From NCBI GenBank assembly GCA_947034895.1, contig OX344764.1, positions 68,863,348 through 68,927,347 on the forward strand: 64,000 nucleotides of DNA, in the 5' to 3' direction. Made by a program: the position numbers and the translations under genes. The notes below the pieces were generated by a model. The model ran no database searches, was not told the DNA's origin, and saw only the letters and a list, made by a program, of their open reading frames with translations. The DNA is from Rhytidiadelphus loreus. Lineage: Eukaryota; Streptophyta; Bryopsida; Hypnales; Hylocomiaceae. This document shows positions 46,702 through 58,479 of this stretch, one piece after another (positions within the stretch are counted from its first letter, which is position 1; each line of letters starts with the position of its first letter).

Positions 46702-49104
46702 AAAATGCATTTTTTGGGCTGAAATTGTTTATTGTTTTGGATGCAATTATTAGATACTAAAAGTATAAGACTATAAGTTTGAGACATGTACTACTTAGAA
46801 CAATCGCAATGCACTTGGGTTCCAAGACAATAACAACATAAGAAAGGGGCAACTCCAACAAACACTCCCCGAGACACTCCCCCAATGCAATCGATATTGG
46901 TCCTTCTTTATTCTTGGGCCTATCATTATCTTTCCCAAACTTGACAAATTGACAAAATATGAATGACCTGTAAGTTGGCTCAATGTAGGAATATTGTCAT
47001 ACCTTTTCAAGCATTGTTTTGTGTGCCAACAAATTTGGCCTTCCTTTGTTTGCTAGAAAAGTAATTTTTTAATGTAGACTTTTTATCTCTTCTTCTTTTT
47101 ATAACGAGGAAAAATTAATTTGAAGTTTAGGTTGTTGTCTTTGCATTGGATCAATTTGTTTACAAAAAAAACTTCATTGTGCAAGCCTCATTTTTTGCCC
47201 TTGCATATGTTGTTACATGGTTGATTTATAGAGTATGCATTGCAAATGCTCTTACCACTTTATAGAAACAATTGAAACTTTACTAATAGTAATATGGATA
47301 TCATCAATAACTAGAAATAAACCTTGTTATACAAAAGAAGGAAAAAGGCTTCATATGAATGACTTCCTATAGAAATGAGGAATACCCTTATTAATCCAAT
47401 AATTAGATCATTTAGGGGAGACTAGTTTGGTGATAGATAAGCTAGGTCTTATCCTTTCATGAGTAAATGCTAAGGAAACTGCACCTACTTGTGACTCTTT
47501 TTAAAATTGACCACTGATGCAAATTATTTCCTAAAATATGTTTTTTCTATTAATGAAAGCGTATTAGGCCATATTCATTAAATTGAGGCTTTTTGCAAAT
47601 TTTGAGACAGAATGCTAGTTATTGAAAAATTCATTAAAAAAAATAGTAATTGAAACCAAAAATAATAATGCTCAAATAGTGATTCTATAATGTTATTCAA
47701 AAATTTGGTGTTGTTACTTTTTTATTAAAAAAAACTAGTAAAGAGATAAAGTGGTTTATCATTGAGTTGAAGATAAAAATGAGACTCGGAAAAGTCTCAA
47801 TATAACAAATATGACCTTCTAAGGTCACTTTGGAGTTCACCTATTTTTAGAAATTTGAAAATTCATAATTTATTCATAAGATGTTCCAAAAATGCATAAG
47901 AGGGGAATTTATAATCTTCTTCTAACTTCCAAAAAGATCCAACAAAAATTAAGCAATTAGTAAATAGGAATAATGCTCAATTACTTAAGGGGCCTAATTC
48001 CACTTCCCATAATTCATCAGTGAGGTACACTACGGGTAGTTCTTTCCGTGCTACTCAATGCTAGGTCAGTTGTTTGTCATTCAATGTTCTTTTTGTAAGG
48101 CTAGTACTTTGATCTTGTGGTGAAATTATTTCTTCATTAACATTCAGAAATATTTTTAAATTCTTTCTTAATTCATTGCAAATTTTAACAATTCACTACA
48201 ATAGTCATTCAAGGAAATAATATTTAGTAGTTTTTGTCTATATTCTTTTTTTTCCAACATAATGATGTGAAATATTCTACATCCCATCAAGAGATATGAA
48301 GGCACATGGCATTCAACATGAGAACAGTAAGTATGTTAAGCCACCATACCAATACTATAGCTAACTTTAATTATTGATGATATCATTTGGATGAACTTCA
48401 TGGATGAGGACTAAAGAGAAAAAATGCAACCTCTCTGAATACTATTGAATGTTATGAAGTTGATTGGAGTTGCAATCAATTGCAACAATTAAAGTTCCAT
48501 TAGTGATGTTTAACCTTGGAATGCTGAGAGGGTTGAAATTAAAATCGACCTTTGAATGGCTAATTGTACCTTTGGGAAGAAAATCATTTGTCATCCATTT
48601 TTTTTACAGTAGCTAGGGTGGTGTACAATTTATGAGGAATGAAAGTAAATGCATTTATGATGAAATATTTTATTTAGTAGTCTTTAGATTAGATCCATGG
48701 TAGTACATTCACTAGGGCACAACAATAGGGTCTAGTTGGCCCACTATGAAATGTTGTTAGTGGGCAACAACTACTATGTAAGCAAAGTAAACTTCAACTT
48801 AGCAAAGAATATAAAGTAGGCATGCAAACAAAAGGATATGGCATGCCACATAGATGAACGTGCATTTCAAGGCAATAGGACTGTCTTCCAAACAATAGAC
48901 ATTAATAATTATTGAAGGAGACTACTTTGACATTGTCTTAATTTAGATAGACAACAAATATAATGGGCATGGCAATTGTATTTATTGATAAAAGTAGACC
49001 TTCTTCCCTAGCTTCAAAAACAAATGTAAAACTACGTACAACCTTTTTTGTCAACTTTATTTTGTCCCCTACTATAATGCCTCACCCAAAGAAGATAGAC
49101 TTAA
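46702..49104. other. AT-rich intergenic DNA, no gene
   Basis: Only short ORFs without features, such as 46795-47010 minus. No repeat boundary recognised. Confidence 0.5.
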
Positions 49105-49525
49105 GAGCATCTCCACCAAGGCACACTATAGTGCCTTGGCACAATGTATGGCGTGGCCGGAAGCCTGACTTTGAGCCACCAGTTGCAGTTGGGATAAAAC
49201 CATTGCGACACAGGAAGTTGCAACGTCGATCACAATTGACCTTATGCCACATTATGACAAGAAATCAATATTTTGGTCCAATTATCGAGGGCTAGTGGAG
49301 ATGGGCCACAGTGCGAGCCCCCGGATTTGCTCAATTTTTTTTAAATTTAGAAGTCATAACATCCCTATTAACTACACATGAAGATTGGGTTTGCAGCACC
49401 GTGGTTGGCGCACAGAACAAGCCAACCGATGGGGGTTCAGAATTTTAGTGGGGCTTGTTTGTTAGTTAGGACGCACCACAAACCATGTGGTGTGCTTGAC
49501 TTACAAGCCACTAGTGGAGATGCTT
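49105..49525. mobile_element. Possible Tourist-like element with GAGCATCTCCA ends
   Basis: TAA then GAGCATCTCCACCA at 49105 faces TAGTGGAGATGCTT near 49525. More GC-rich than its flanks. Contains a strong palindrome CCAAGGCAC/GTGCCTTGG at about 49116-49138. The right end has one base change and no matching duplication, so the boundary is tentative. The 110-codon ORF 48963-49295 crosses the left boundary and has no features. Confidence 0.45.
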
Positions 49526-49656
49526 TCAACCTTCCTTCTCCTCTACACATACCATTGTGGTGCACTTTAGAAGCTAGTGAGATAGTAAACTACCTACGTT
49601 CCATACACAAGAAAAAGATATGGCAAGTCAAGTTCATCTTTGGTTCATGACAAAAC

Positions 49657-50258
49657 TTGACCCCTTTAAATACTGCTTCACCTCTATAGTCCCAAGGCCA
49701 TTTTTCAGTTAGAAAACCACTCAAAATTGCCATTTTTGCTACATTCACCCACAAAAGCAAAAAAAAAAAATTTAGAATCTAACCATATGATCTTGTACTT
49801 CACTTCTTCTAGATAATGTGGTAAAATTTTCATCAAATTTGATTGTATAGATTGGAAGATATTAGCATTCAAAGTTGGACAAAAAGATTTTTTTGAGAAC
49901 ATGCTTAGATTGCCCAAAAAACAAGATTGTCCATAACTTTCTCATAAATAGTCCAAATGGAATGAATCAAAGCTTCAGACGTAGACAAAAACATAATCTT
50001 TGAGGGAAAAAAATTAGAAATTTATTTTGAATCTTTGCAATTTCTTTTGTGCTGCCTATTGAGTTCAGTTCTAGACTTTGTGTGGTATAATTTTTGCTCC
50101 CATGCTCCAATAGGAATAAAATTTATATTTCCATAAAGCTAATCAATTTTTATATCTTATTAGAAAATTTCAAAAAGTTTCACCAAAAGTTGAGGTCATA
50201 GGAACTTGCCCGAAATTCAGTTTGTCCTCCAAAGGAACAATGGGACTTTAGGGGTTAA
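49657..50258 (-). mobile_element. TTAA-type TIR element, 602-bp copy, inverted
   Basis: Right end GGGACTTTAGGGGTTAA with TTAA at 50255-50258; left end TTGACCCC at 49657 followed by a small insertion and TAGTCCCAAGGCCATT. The interior is the reverse complement of the 23.9-kb copy over several blocks, including CCCAAAAAACAAGATTGTCC and GAATGAATCAAAGCTTCA. Confidence 0.8.
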
Positions 50259-51405
50259 TAAGCCTTCCTTCACATTCTCTATCTTCTAGTAGATGTTATG
50301 TTTGATGTTATTGTTAACATGAAAATATGTGGATGTCTAAAAAAGACATGGGGTTCTTATAGTAGAATATTTCTCCATTTTGTTGAAATCAAAGAATCTC
50401 GCTAGTTTGGGTACTTGTTGGAACACTTTGAAACTCATCAAGGTGTGTTATTGGTATAAAACAAGATATTTTAATTTTTGGTGAGATTTTATTGCAATCT
50501 AGGTCATTTCTAAGAATTTTCCATCGTTGATTTAAGTAGGTGACCATTCAGAAGAGGATCTTTTGCAAGTTAGAAGATTCCAATTTTTTTTATAGAGCCT
50601 CTCATCAAACCTCTTATATTTTTACTTTGTATATTTGAAGAAGAAGATTGAAAATCTTGCTATCCCCTTTAATTATTGGTGACCAAGGAATCTATTTGTA
50701 GTTTGAGATGGGAGATCCAATTAGAAAATTCAAATCCTAGTGAAGTTCGCTCAAAGAGACCATTTCAAATAGGTTTGCTACAAGACAATCAAATTAGTCA
50801 ATTAAAATACATGAAAAAGAGACACTTCAAAATTGGTTACATCCCAACATCCAATTCATCAACATCTACACCATTCTACAACAACAATTACACAACTTCA
50901 AATGATTTCAACTTAGACTCACACACCACATTGCACATATTGAACCCAATTAGGCTCGGAATTTCATCATATTCCAAATAATAAACATCTCATCAAATCA
51001 CCATCAATGTTCCTATTCAACACTAGATCCTCCACATCTCATTACTCAATACTCATCTCTTTGACTTCAAAAAGTAAGATACAGAACTTGGGATGAGACT
51101 TGCACTTGTTTCTCTTGCAATAGGTGAAAAACAAAATGAGAGCTCCAAAGCCTAATAGGAGCCAACAAACGGTTGCCAAATTGAATTGGATTTGGCCTTT
51201 CAATTCCCAACTAGCAACTACTCAACCAACAATTGGGTTTCACACATTCAAATGCCTATTAAGCATGTCTTTTCACACTACTTAGCATCCAATTAGCTAA
51301 TTAATTGGTCTAACTAGGAAAAACAAGAACAAAGTTTGAAAATTAAGTTCTTAAGGTCAATTATTAATTCTACACTTTCACATAGAGAGGAATCTTGACA
51401 AACCA
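50259..51405. other. AT-rich intergenic DNA, no gene
   Basis: A 101-codon ORF at 50676-50981 is low-complexity (Asn, Ser, Thr) and has no family signature. Confidence 0.45.
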
Positions 51406-52492
51406 CACTACAAGAAACTGCGGGTATAAATGATTGTAAAAATGATATAAAAATGATTTAGGGACATGGAGTCATATTGGACAAGTCATTCTTTAAACAA
51501 CTGCAATTCTATAATCACCATCCACTTCTACCTTAGACAATGAAAGGATGAGAGGGTTTACGTGGTTGATGAGGTGGATGAACAAAATTTTGGACAAGGT
51601 TGGGCAACTGTCCATTTTCAAAGTAATTTTTGTTGATGTGGACGTCTATATTAGCCAATTATATAGTCATTTTGTAGTTGCAATACAATTCAAGAATTGT
51701 GGATGTGGACATTCACGTCAAAGTTATGTATACATCATTTAGAAGTTGTGATGGAGTCTTCACGCCATCCGAATGGAGTGCCATGTGGCAAGTCATTCCA
51801 TAGTCTCTTGGATTTAGGGTTCAAGTCACTCTCTAAGGACATGGAATGTCAATTTGCAACAATGTGTGATAAAAAGTGTAATGACAATAGCACAAGTAGT
51901 CATTTTGCAATCACATGAATGCATTCAAAGTTTTATGACAATACACCATACAACATATTTGGCATATGTATCATATGGCTTCCAAGGTCACTTTGTGTAT
52001 GAATATGAAAGAATGAAACAATAAGCGCTTTATAGAAGTGGAGTAGTAGGAGGCAAGACAAAACATGTGGGATATATAAAACACAGGAATTGTATTACAA
52101 GTAATATTTCAGACCTCATTGAGGCATAGTAGATTAATTTTTTTCAAAAAGCTTTGAACTAATAAAAGTTGGAAAATCAATTTTTCTTTCATCTTTAATA
52201 ATCTATTTCAGAATTTGAGCCTCAAATCAATATTTATAGACAAAATTGTTAAAGGAATTAGAGAAAATTGGCACACAAAGAGTATCAAGGTCGCCTATTT
52301 GACTTCCCTTAAACATAGACATATGTAGTTGTCCTAAGTTTCCTCACTTCATGCAAGGAAAGTGAGATGATGACTATATAAGATGTTTACAAATTGCACA
52401 ATGAATCACAATACACAAGGCACCAAAATAGTAGTAGAGTAGATGCACAGTAGTCCAAGATTTATAAGTAGTCATTTGGCAGTCGCAAGAAG
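51406..52492. mobile_element. Possible decayed CACTA-like element
   Basis: CACTACAAGAAACTGCGGG at 51406 is a classic CACTA left end. A possible right end TTTTGTAGTG is at 52483-52492. Between them TAGTCATTTTGTAGTTGCAA-type motifs recur at 51668, 51898, 52467 and 52484, like CACTA subterminal repeats. Flanking triplets (CCA and GCA) differ, so the right boundary is uncertain. Confidence 0.45.
51775..51835 (+). repeat. Possible tRNA-like (SINE) segment
   Basis: GTGGCAAGTCATTCCATAGT resembles a pol III A box region and GGGTTCAAGTCACTCTC contains a good B box (GGTTCAAGTC), with CTCTTGGATTTA between. No folded tRNA can be drawn. Confidence 0.3.
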
Positions 52493-52653
52493 TCATTTTG
52501 TAGTGGCACTAGATTGGCGACATTGTCATCTACATAAGGGAAAAAGGAGACTTAGCAATTGATGCCGATCCCATTTGAATACCTTTAGTGTATGTTTGTT
52601 GAGATCCTTAGTAATTTAAATGTGAATCATATGAAGTGTTCAAAAGTTTTATA

Positions 52654-52903
52654 ATGCACTAGAAGAAAACTATGTTAGAATCCCTGAAAATATGTCACTT
52701 TATTTTTGTTGAGTTCTCGGTTCAAAACACAGTCAAAATGCTGAAAAACGCTGAAATGACTATTTGTGCTATTGTCATTATACTTTTTATCACATTGTTG
52801 CAAAAGCGTTTTTTTGCGTTTTGACTGCGTTTTGAATCAGAAACTCAACAAAAACAAAGTAACATATTTTTAGGGATTCTAACATAGTTTTCTTCTAGTG
52901 ATG
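52654..52903. mobile_element. CACTA-type foldback MITE with ATG target duplication
   Basis: Element 52657-52900, 244 bp, begins CACTAGAAGAAAACTATGTT and ends with its inverted copy AACATAGTTTTCTTCTAGTG. The arms extend about 80 bp with few mismatches (AGAATCCCTGAAAATATG against CATATTTTTAGGGATTCT). ATG flanks both sides (52654-52656 and 52901-52903). Confidence 0.93.
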
Positions 52904-53011
52904 ACAATGGCACAAATTTTTAGAAGTCATTGCTATCATATCATTCAATAGGAGTTTAATTAAATCATATAGTGGACCGTAAAGAAGAAAATAGTATACA
53001 CCACCAACAAG

Positions 53012-53132
53012 AAACACTAGTAGAAAATTAGGCCCAATCTGTTGTTTTGGTCGCGTTGATCATCAACAAATTTTTGTTGATCAACAGAAATTTGTTGATG
53101 ATCAGATTGGGCCTAATTTTCTACTAGTGAAA
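53012..53132. mobile_element. Second CACTA-type foldback MITE with AAA target duplication
   Basis: Element 53015-53129, 115 bp, begins CACTAGTAGAAAATTAGGCC and ends GGCCTAATTTTCTACTAGTG; arms of 28 bp are perfect, and inner TTGATCATCAACAAATT pairs with AATTTGTTGATGATCA. AAA flanks both sides. Only 115 bp from the previous MITE, but the arms differ, so they are separate families. Confidence 0.93.
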
Positions 53133-53930
53133 AGATCACCAACAATGCATGATTTTAAAGAAAAAGATAGAAGAGTCTTCTATTAAAAAAATGAAATTAA
53201 AAAAAATTAAAAATAAAAAGATAAATAAGGAGTAGAAAAATTGGCGGGGATGCTAGTATGTGAGCCTGTGAGCATGAGCTTGTGAACTTGTGAGTCTCCA
53301 ATTTTTTTCTTCTATTTAGAGATTATAAATCCATTAGGGACCTATGACCATGGAATTAGATGAAAGGATCTATAGTCTGACTAAACAACAAATGAATATG
53401 CCGCTATGTGATTTTGTACCAAAACGTTGAACTATGGGCCTTTATAGAAATTTAAAGGATAAAAATGGTCCACCTATTTTATTTTATTTTTATAACTATG
53501 CTTTAAATTTTTTAGAAATATCTTGAACATGCAAAATGTAAAATGAACATAGTAAACATATATTATACACCAAATAAATGTATTAACCTCGAATGACCTA
53601 AACAACCATTTTGCTAGTTGATTCACCTTCTTTTTAGAACTATTTTCTTAAAATTTTGATTTATTTATTAAATTAAAAGCATTTCTAATGAATAGAATAC
53701 ATAATTAAGACAATGGAAGTAGTTTCATTGAATTCTAAGTTCAATTCCACTTTGTAGAATTTCACATTCCAATATGATGGAGTGTGATTTAAGACTCATG
53801 TTTTATTGTTCAATTTGGGCGTAGAATGAAGTTTTAGGCATCAAATGGAATTGTTGCCACATCATACATAGGTAGATTCAATTTGAGAAACAAGACAATA
53901 AAAATCAAATATCAAATCATGAAAATAAAC
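53133..53930. other. 3' flank of the methyltransferase-like locus
   Basis: AT-rich. A solo end like the 28.56-kb foldback (GATGCTAGTATGTGAGC) sits at 53249. No gene seen. Confidence 0.4.
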
Positions 53931-55384
53931 TTAGATATCGTCTAACTCAGATGCATTAAGTTCAAAATAAGAGTATACTCTAGGATCATAAGATCTACGA
54001 GGTGATAGAGACATCGAAGATGAATAAGATGAAGCATTAGCACAAGCTAATGCTAAATCTTCAGTATAAACAAGGAGGCTACAAGGACTTAAAGAGGTAC
54101 TTCTAAGAAATCTAGGATGCTAATAAAAATGAAAGATTTGCCTTAGTTATGGATTCATCCAATTGCAGACAATAAACCATATATCAAACAACCACAATAA
54201 CAAATTTAAATGCAAAGAATAGAACTTATAATTAAAGTTGTTGAAACGGAAAAAAATAAAGTAGAACTTACTCACATAAGTCAAGTAGTGCAATGTCTTC
54301 AATAGGAGAGTCATTATCAATCTCCATACTATCGCATGTGGTAGTAGAATTAAGAGTCTTGGAGATAGTAATAGGTGTTTATGAAGGCTTTAGAACCTCA
54401 TCAAAGAGTTTGGCATCACTTTCTAGTACAAGAATATGACAATTAGAAGAATGAGCCACTTTCATAGAAGAACCTGAATGAAACACAATACCAAAATTAG
54501 GAAATACCAAAATTGAAGTGTAGATAAAAAGGTGAAACAAAATATAGATAAAGCAATAAGTCAATACTGTAAATTAGAATACTTGTAGAGGCAATCATGT
54601 CTGCTACAATGCCACCTACAAGATTCAAGCAATGAATAAAAAGTTTTGTTAGAACCTCAGACTTCTCCTTTGCACCCCTCCATGGCTTACCATCTTCCTT
54701 CCTGTACAATTGAATTGTTGTAGTAATAGAGTTGAAGAAGATGTTGTTTGTGGCTAAATCAACCTCGGGGATTGAGGGATTGGTAGTAATTACAAGCTCT
54801 TGAGGTTGCCTTGCAATAGAGGAGGCAAATGATCGAACCAACAATAAAACCTTGAACTTCAAAGTCTGAAGATGAAAATCAAATCAAATTAGAAAGTGCA
54901 TATAAAGTCAAAGGAAATGCAAGCAAAATTGAATCATTGTCAAAAATGAAAGCTCAAAATTGCTACTTACGTTTTTAATTGGATTCATAGGATTTGCCAA
55001 GTGCAAGTAGTTAATGATAGTCTACTCATCCTTAATCTTAAACTTGTAGTTTTGAAGAATCATGCCACTTCTCTCTTCACCATCAAATTGTTAGGATAAA
55101 ATAGAAGGAATGCTCCATCATCATGAATCATAGGTAACAAAGAATGCCGTCATTACGTAGAGAAAACTTAGAAAGTTGACATTCCAATGTGGAATTTGAG
55201 ATGACTGATCTAAAATCCTTGGAACTCAAAGACCATCTGGATAATGCGCAATGATGAGGTCCATAGCATGTCTCTTTTGCACTTTCCCATCAAAAAAGAA
55301 CTCCTTGCTTTCACCAACCTACAAAGATAAATTTATAGAGTTTTAATTCATGATTGAAGATTTCAACACCATACCAAAACATGT

Positions 55385-55672
55385 TAAAAAAAACAAAGTC
55401 AAAATTGACTATGGTTTTTTTTGCCACAGTTTTGTGTAGGCCCACTACATAGGCAGTCAACTTCTTTTGCAGTTTACGATTGTAATTTTTTGAATTTTGC
55501 ATTTGTATCATATACCGTTGGAAAGGTATAGAAAATACTTTTCCAACGATATATAGCACAACCCAAAATTCAAAAAATTAAAGTAGTAAATTGCAAAAGA
55601 AGTTGATTGCTTGTGTAGTGGGCCTACACAAAACTATGGCATAAAAAAAAACAATTGATTTTGACTGCGTTC
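55385..55672. mobile_element. Foldback MITE in an intron of the methyltransferase-like gene
   Basis: GTTTTGTGTAGGCCCACTAC with nearby CAACTTCTTTTGCA and AATTTTTTGAATTTTG pairs with CAAAATTCAAAAAATT, TGCAAAAGAAGTTG and GTAGTGGGCCTACACAAAAC on the other side. Centre GTTGGAAAGGTATAGAAAAT / CTTTTCCAAC. Ends lie near AAAGTCAAAATTGA and TTGATTTTGACT. It falls wholly between the exons at 54971-55320 and 55792-56666. Confidence 0.8.
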
Positions 55673-58479
55673 TTTGTTACCATTTTTGGATATAGTGCAA
55701 AGGAGGAAAAACAATATGAATTAGAAGAGATGAATTTTGTAGAATATGTAAGATGAAATTTAAAAAAAAACAATAAAAATAATAGACTCACCTTTAATAG
55801 AAAAATCATGATGTACCATATGGCGCACCAAATGTACCATTCTTCTTCTTCTCCTCAATAATTCTAATAAAAAAATCATTCAAGATCAAATCCAAAGATG
55901 TATAAGAGGAAGACGAAGGAGTCAAAGTATTCATCACACCTTTAAGCTTGGAAGGTAGCTCAAAGATAGGAAAGGAGGTTGACACCAAAACCATAGGAGT
56001 AGAAGCCGTCTTTTGCCGCTTTGAAGGAGAGAGGGTTGCCTCAACATTTGAAGAAGAAGGTCCGGTAACCACAAGGTTCTTAAGACTATCTTAAATCAAC
56101 ACATCTTCATTGAAATCATTAAGTTGAACTATTTCCTTCTTTCGCTTAGGCTTGGTCTTCTTTGTCTTCTTGGTTGCATCCTTATCCACTGTTGTAACTA
56201 CAATTGTACCTTTGAGGGTGGGTTCAATTGAATCTCGAAGGACAATGTCAAAAGTGGGAGGTCTTTTGAGAGGACAATTCAAATACCACCCATACCTTTC
56301 CCAATGCAAAGAGTTCCAAGATTTTATGATCTTCTTTATGAATATGCACTCTTCACTTTCTTTGTCCAAATAATTTGCAAAGAAAGTGGAAGATTTGGAA
56401 ATAGCTTTAGTAGAAAAAATGACATACTTGAAATACCTGTATAACATCCTTTTCATGGCTAGTTTGAAGTTGATTTGTTTTTTAATCTTATAGTTCTTGT
56501 AAATTCCCTTCTCCATAGCAAATTCACAAAAGAATGCAATATCCCATAACAATATGCGCATTGTCTTCACATAATCAAAGATAGTGGGCAAAGGATTCAT
56601 ACCATGTGGAAGATAGTTAATAGACACACCCAGATAAGCCATTGTAGCATCAAAAAGCTTTTCTGTCTCAAGAGCCAACCACATACAAAATTATAATTAG
56701 AAGAATATTATAATTGAATGGAAAGTTTCAAAGGAAGAATATTGAAACAATACAAAAACAAAGATAAGTACTCACCTTAGCCTACTATAAAGTTCTATGA
56801 AGCCACTCATGGAAGTCAATGTCATTGAATTTTGACTTGGAAAATTTGAGAACCTTACAAAGAATGATAGACTTGTTCCACCTCTCTAGCTACTTGATCT
56901 TTATAGAAGTGTCCGTTGTTGAAGTTGCCAATATCCAAAGTTTTTCTTGAGGCATCTCTGGACTTTCGTTATGAGTTTCATAGTGAAACTTTACTTGCTC
57001 CAAGAAGGCCGTTGTGCACTTAGGATTTGCAATGGGAACTTGCTTCTTCAATTCCAAATTAGAAGTTATCCTGACCTTGTCAACAATTTTGGAGATCCAT
57101 TCATGAACTGCATTTGGAGTCCAATGTATTGGATTAAGATACTTTTCATAAAATTTTCTTTAAGCAATAGCAGAAACATCCCCCAACTCTTGCTGCACAA
57201 AGTAAATAATGTATAGAAATAAGCAAAATGACGCAGGATGACAAATGTTATGCATAGTTAGTAGAGCAACATAATATTAATTCAAATGAACAACAAGAAG
57301 AAAAGGAAGATATGCAAATTGAAAAGAAATATAAAATGAACAATAAAACTTCATAAACTTATTTGGTACAAGATTCTATTTAGAGCCTCAACGGTTAGAG
57401 TAAACCACGTTTTTTGTTTTGACTTTTGTTTTGCTTCAGCTGCTTCAAGATCCTCTTTAGAGAAATTTTCATCAAAATATGAGAGTGGTTGCCCAACGAT
57501 ACTTTGAATGCGATAAAGCTTGTGAACAAAGTTTTTTGAAAACATGGGATTTTTTGTTTCTCCTAGAAAAACAAAATGTATTGTGTTAGAAATGTGAAGT
57601 GAACATCAACATAAAAAAATTGTAGAATAGTGACAAATGAATCTCAATGGTTCAAACCAAATAAACCTTAGAAATGAAGAAGTGAAATGAAATAAAAATT
57701 AATAAAGAAAAAAAAAAGATTATCAATTGACTTCATGTAATGCTGCCAACATAGTTGCAATTTCTCCCTTGACTTTCAAAAAAATACTTTCAACAGCATA
57801 ATGGCACATGAAGTTGTTTGCATGATCATGGTTGATAATAGGCAACCAAGCTTGCAAACGATGGTTGCCATCCCACACCATAAACATCTTGCCAGAGAAA
57901 ACTTTGAGATCTTTATCATTCTCCAATTCATTCTCCAATTCTTTCTCAAATGCAACATTTGCTTGCATTTAGTTGGCACTCTACGATTTAATAAAATCAT
58001 CCGTAACATCTATTGTCTTCCCCTCATTTTTCTCTAAGGCCACATAGAAAACTCCATTCCTATCCATATAACCACAAGTAACAAAGTGTGCAGCTAAATT
58101 CATGACATCATTCTTCAAGAAAGACCTCACAACTAGCAAAGAAATCATACGACAGAAAGGAATTTTGATTTTTGATTTTGCCCTTGGTTGATAACTCAAC
58201 TGCTCAAGACAAGAAGAAGTGTTCACAGTCTCCTTCAAATAACCATGCAACTATAACTCCAACTAATCTTCAGAAAGACGTTGCAGTAATTCTGGATGTC
58301 CTTGTATCAACATCTCTGTAATTTCATCCAAATGAAGATCAATATGTATTTCAATATAATAGCTGTTAATTGGTCTAAGATGGCTAAACAAATTCAACAT
58401 TCAACATTCAACATTCAAAAGAAATTTAGCAAATCAAATTGAAGCATATGTTGCAAACAAATTTTAAGTCCCCAAAGTG

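Noticed and set aside
49705..49917. 70-codon minus ORF and its plus-strand look-alikes at 24414-24665 and 43002-43247
   Set aside because: The similarity between them comes from shared noncoding interior of the TTAA-bounded elements; frames are short and full of differences.
50676..50981. 101-codon Asn/Ser/Thr-rich ORF
   Set aside because: Low complexity, no motif, no supporting context.
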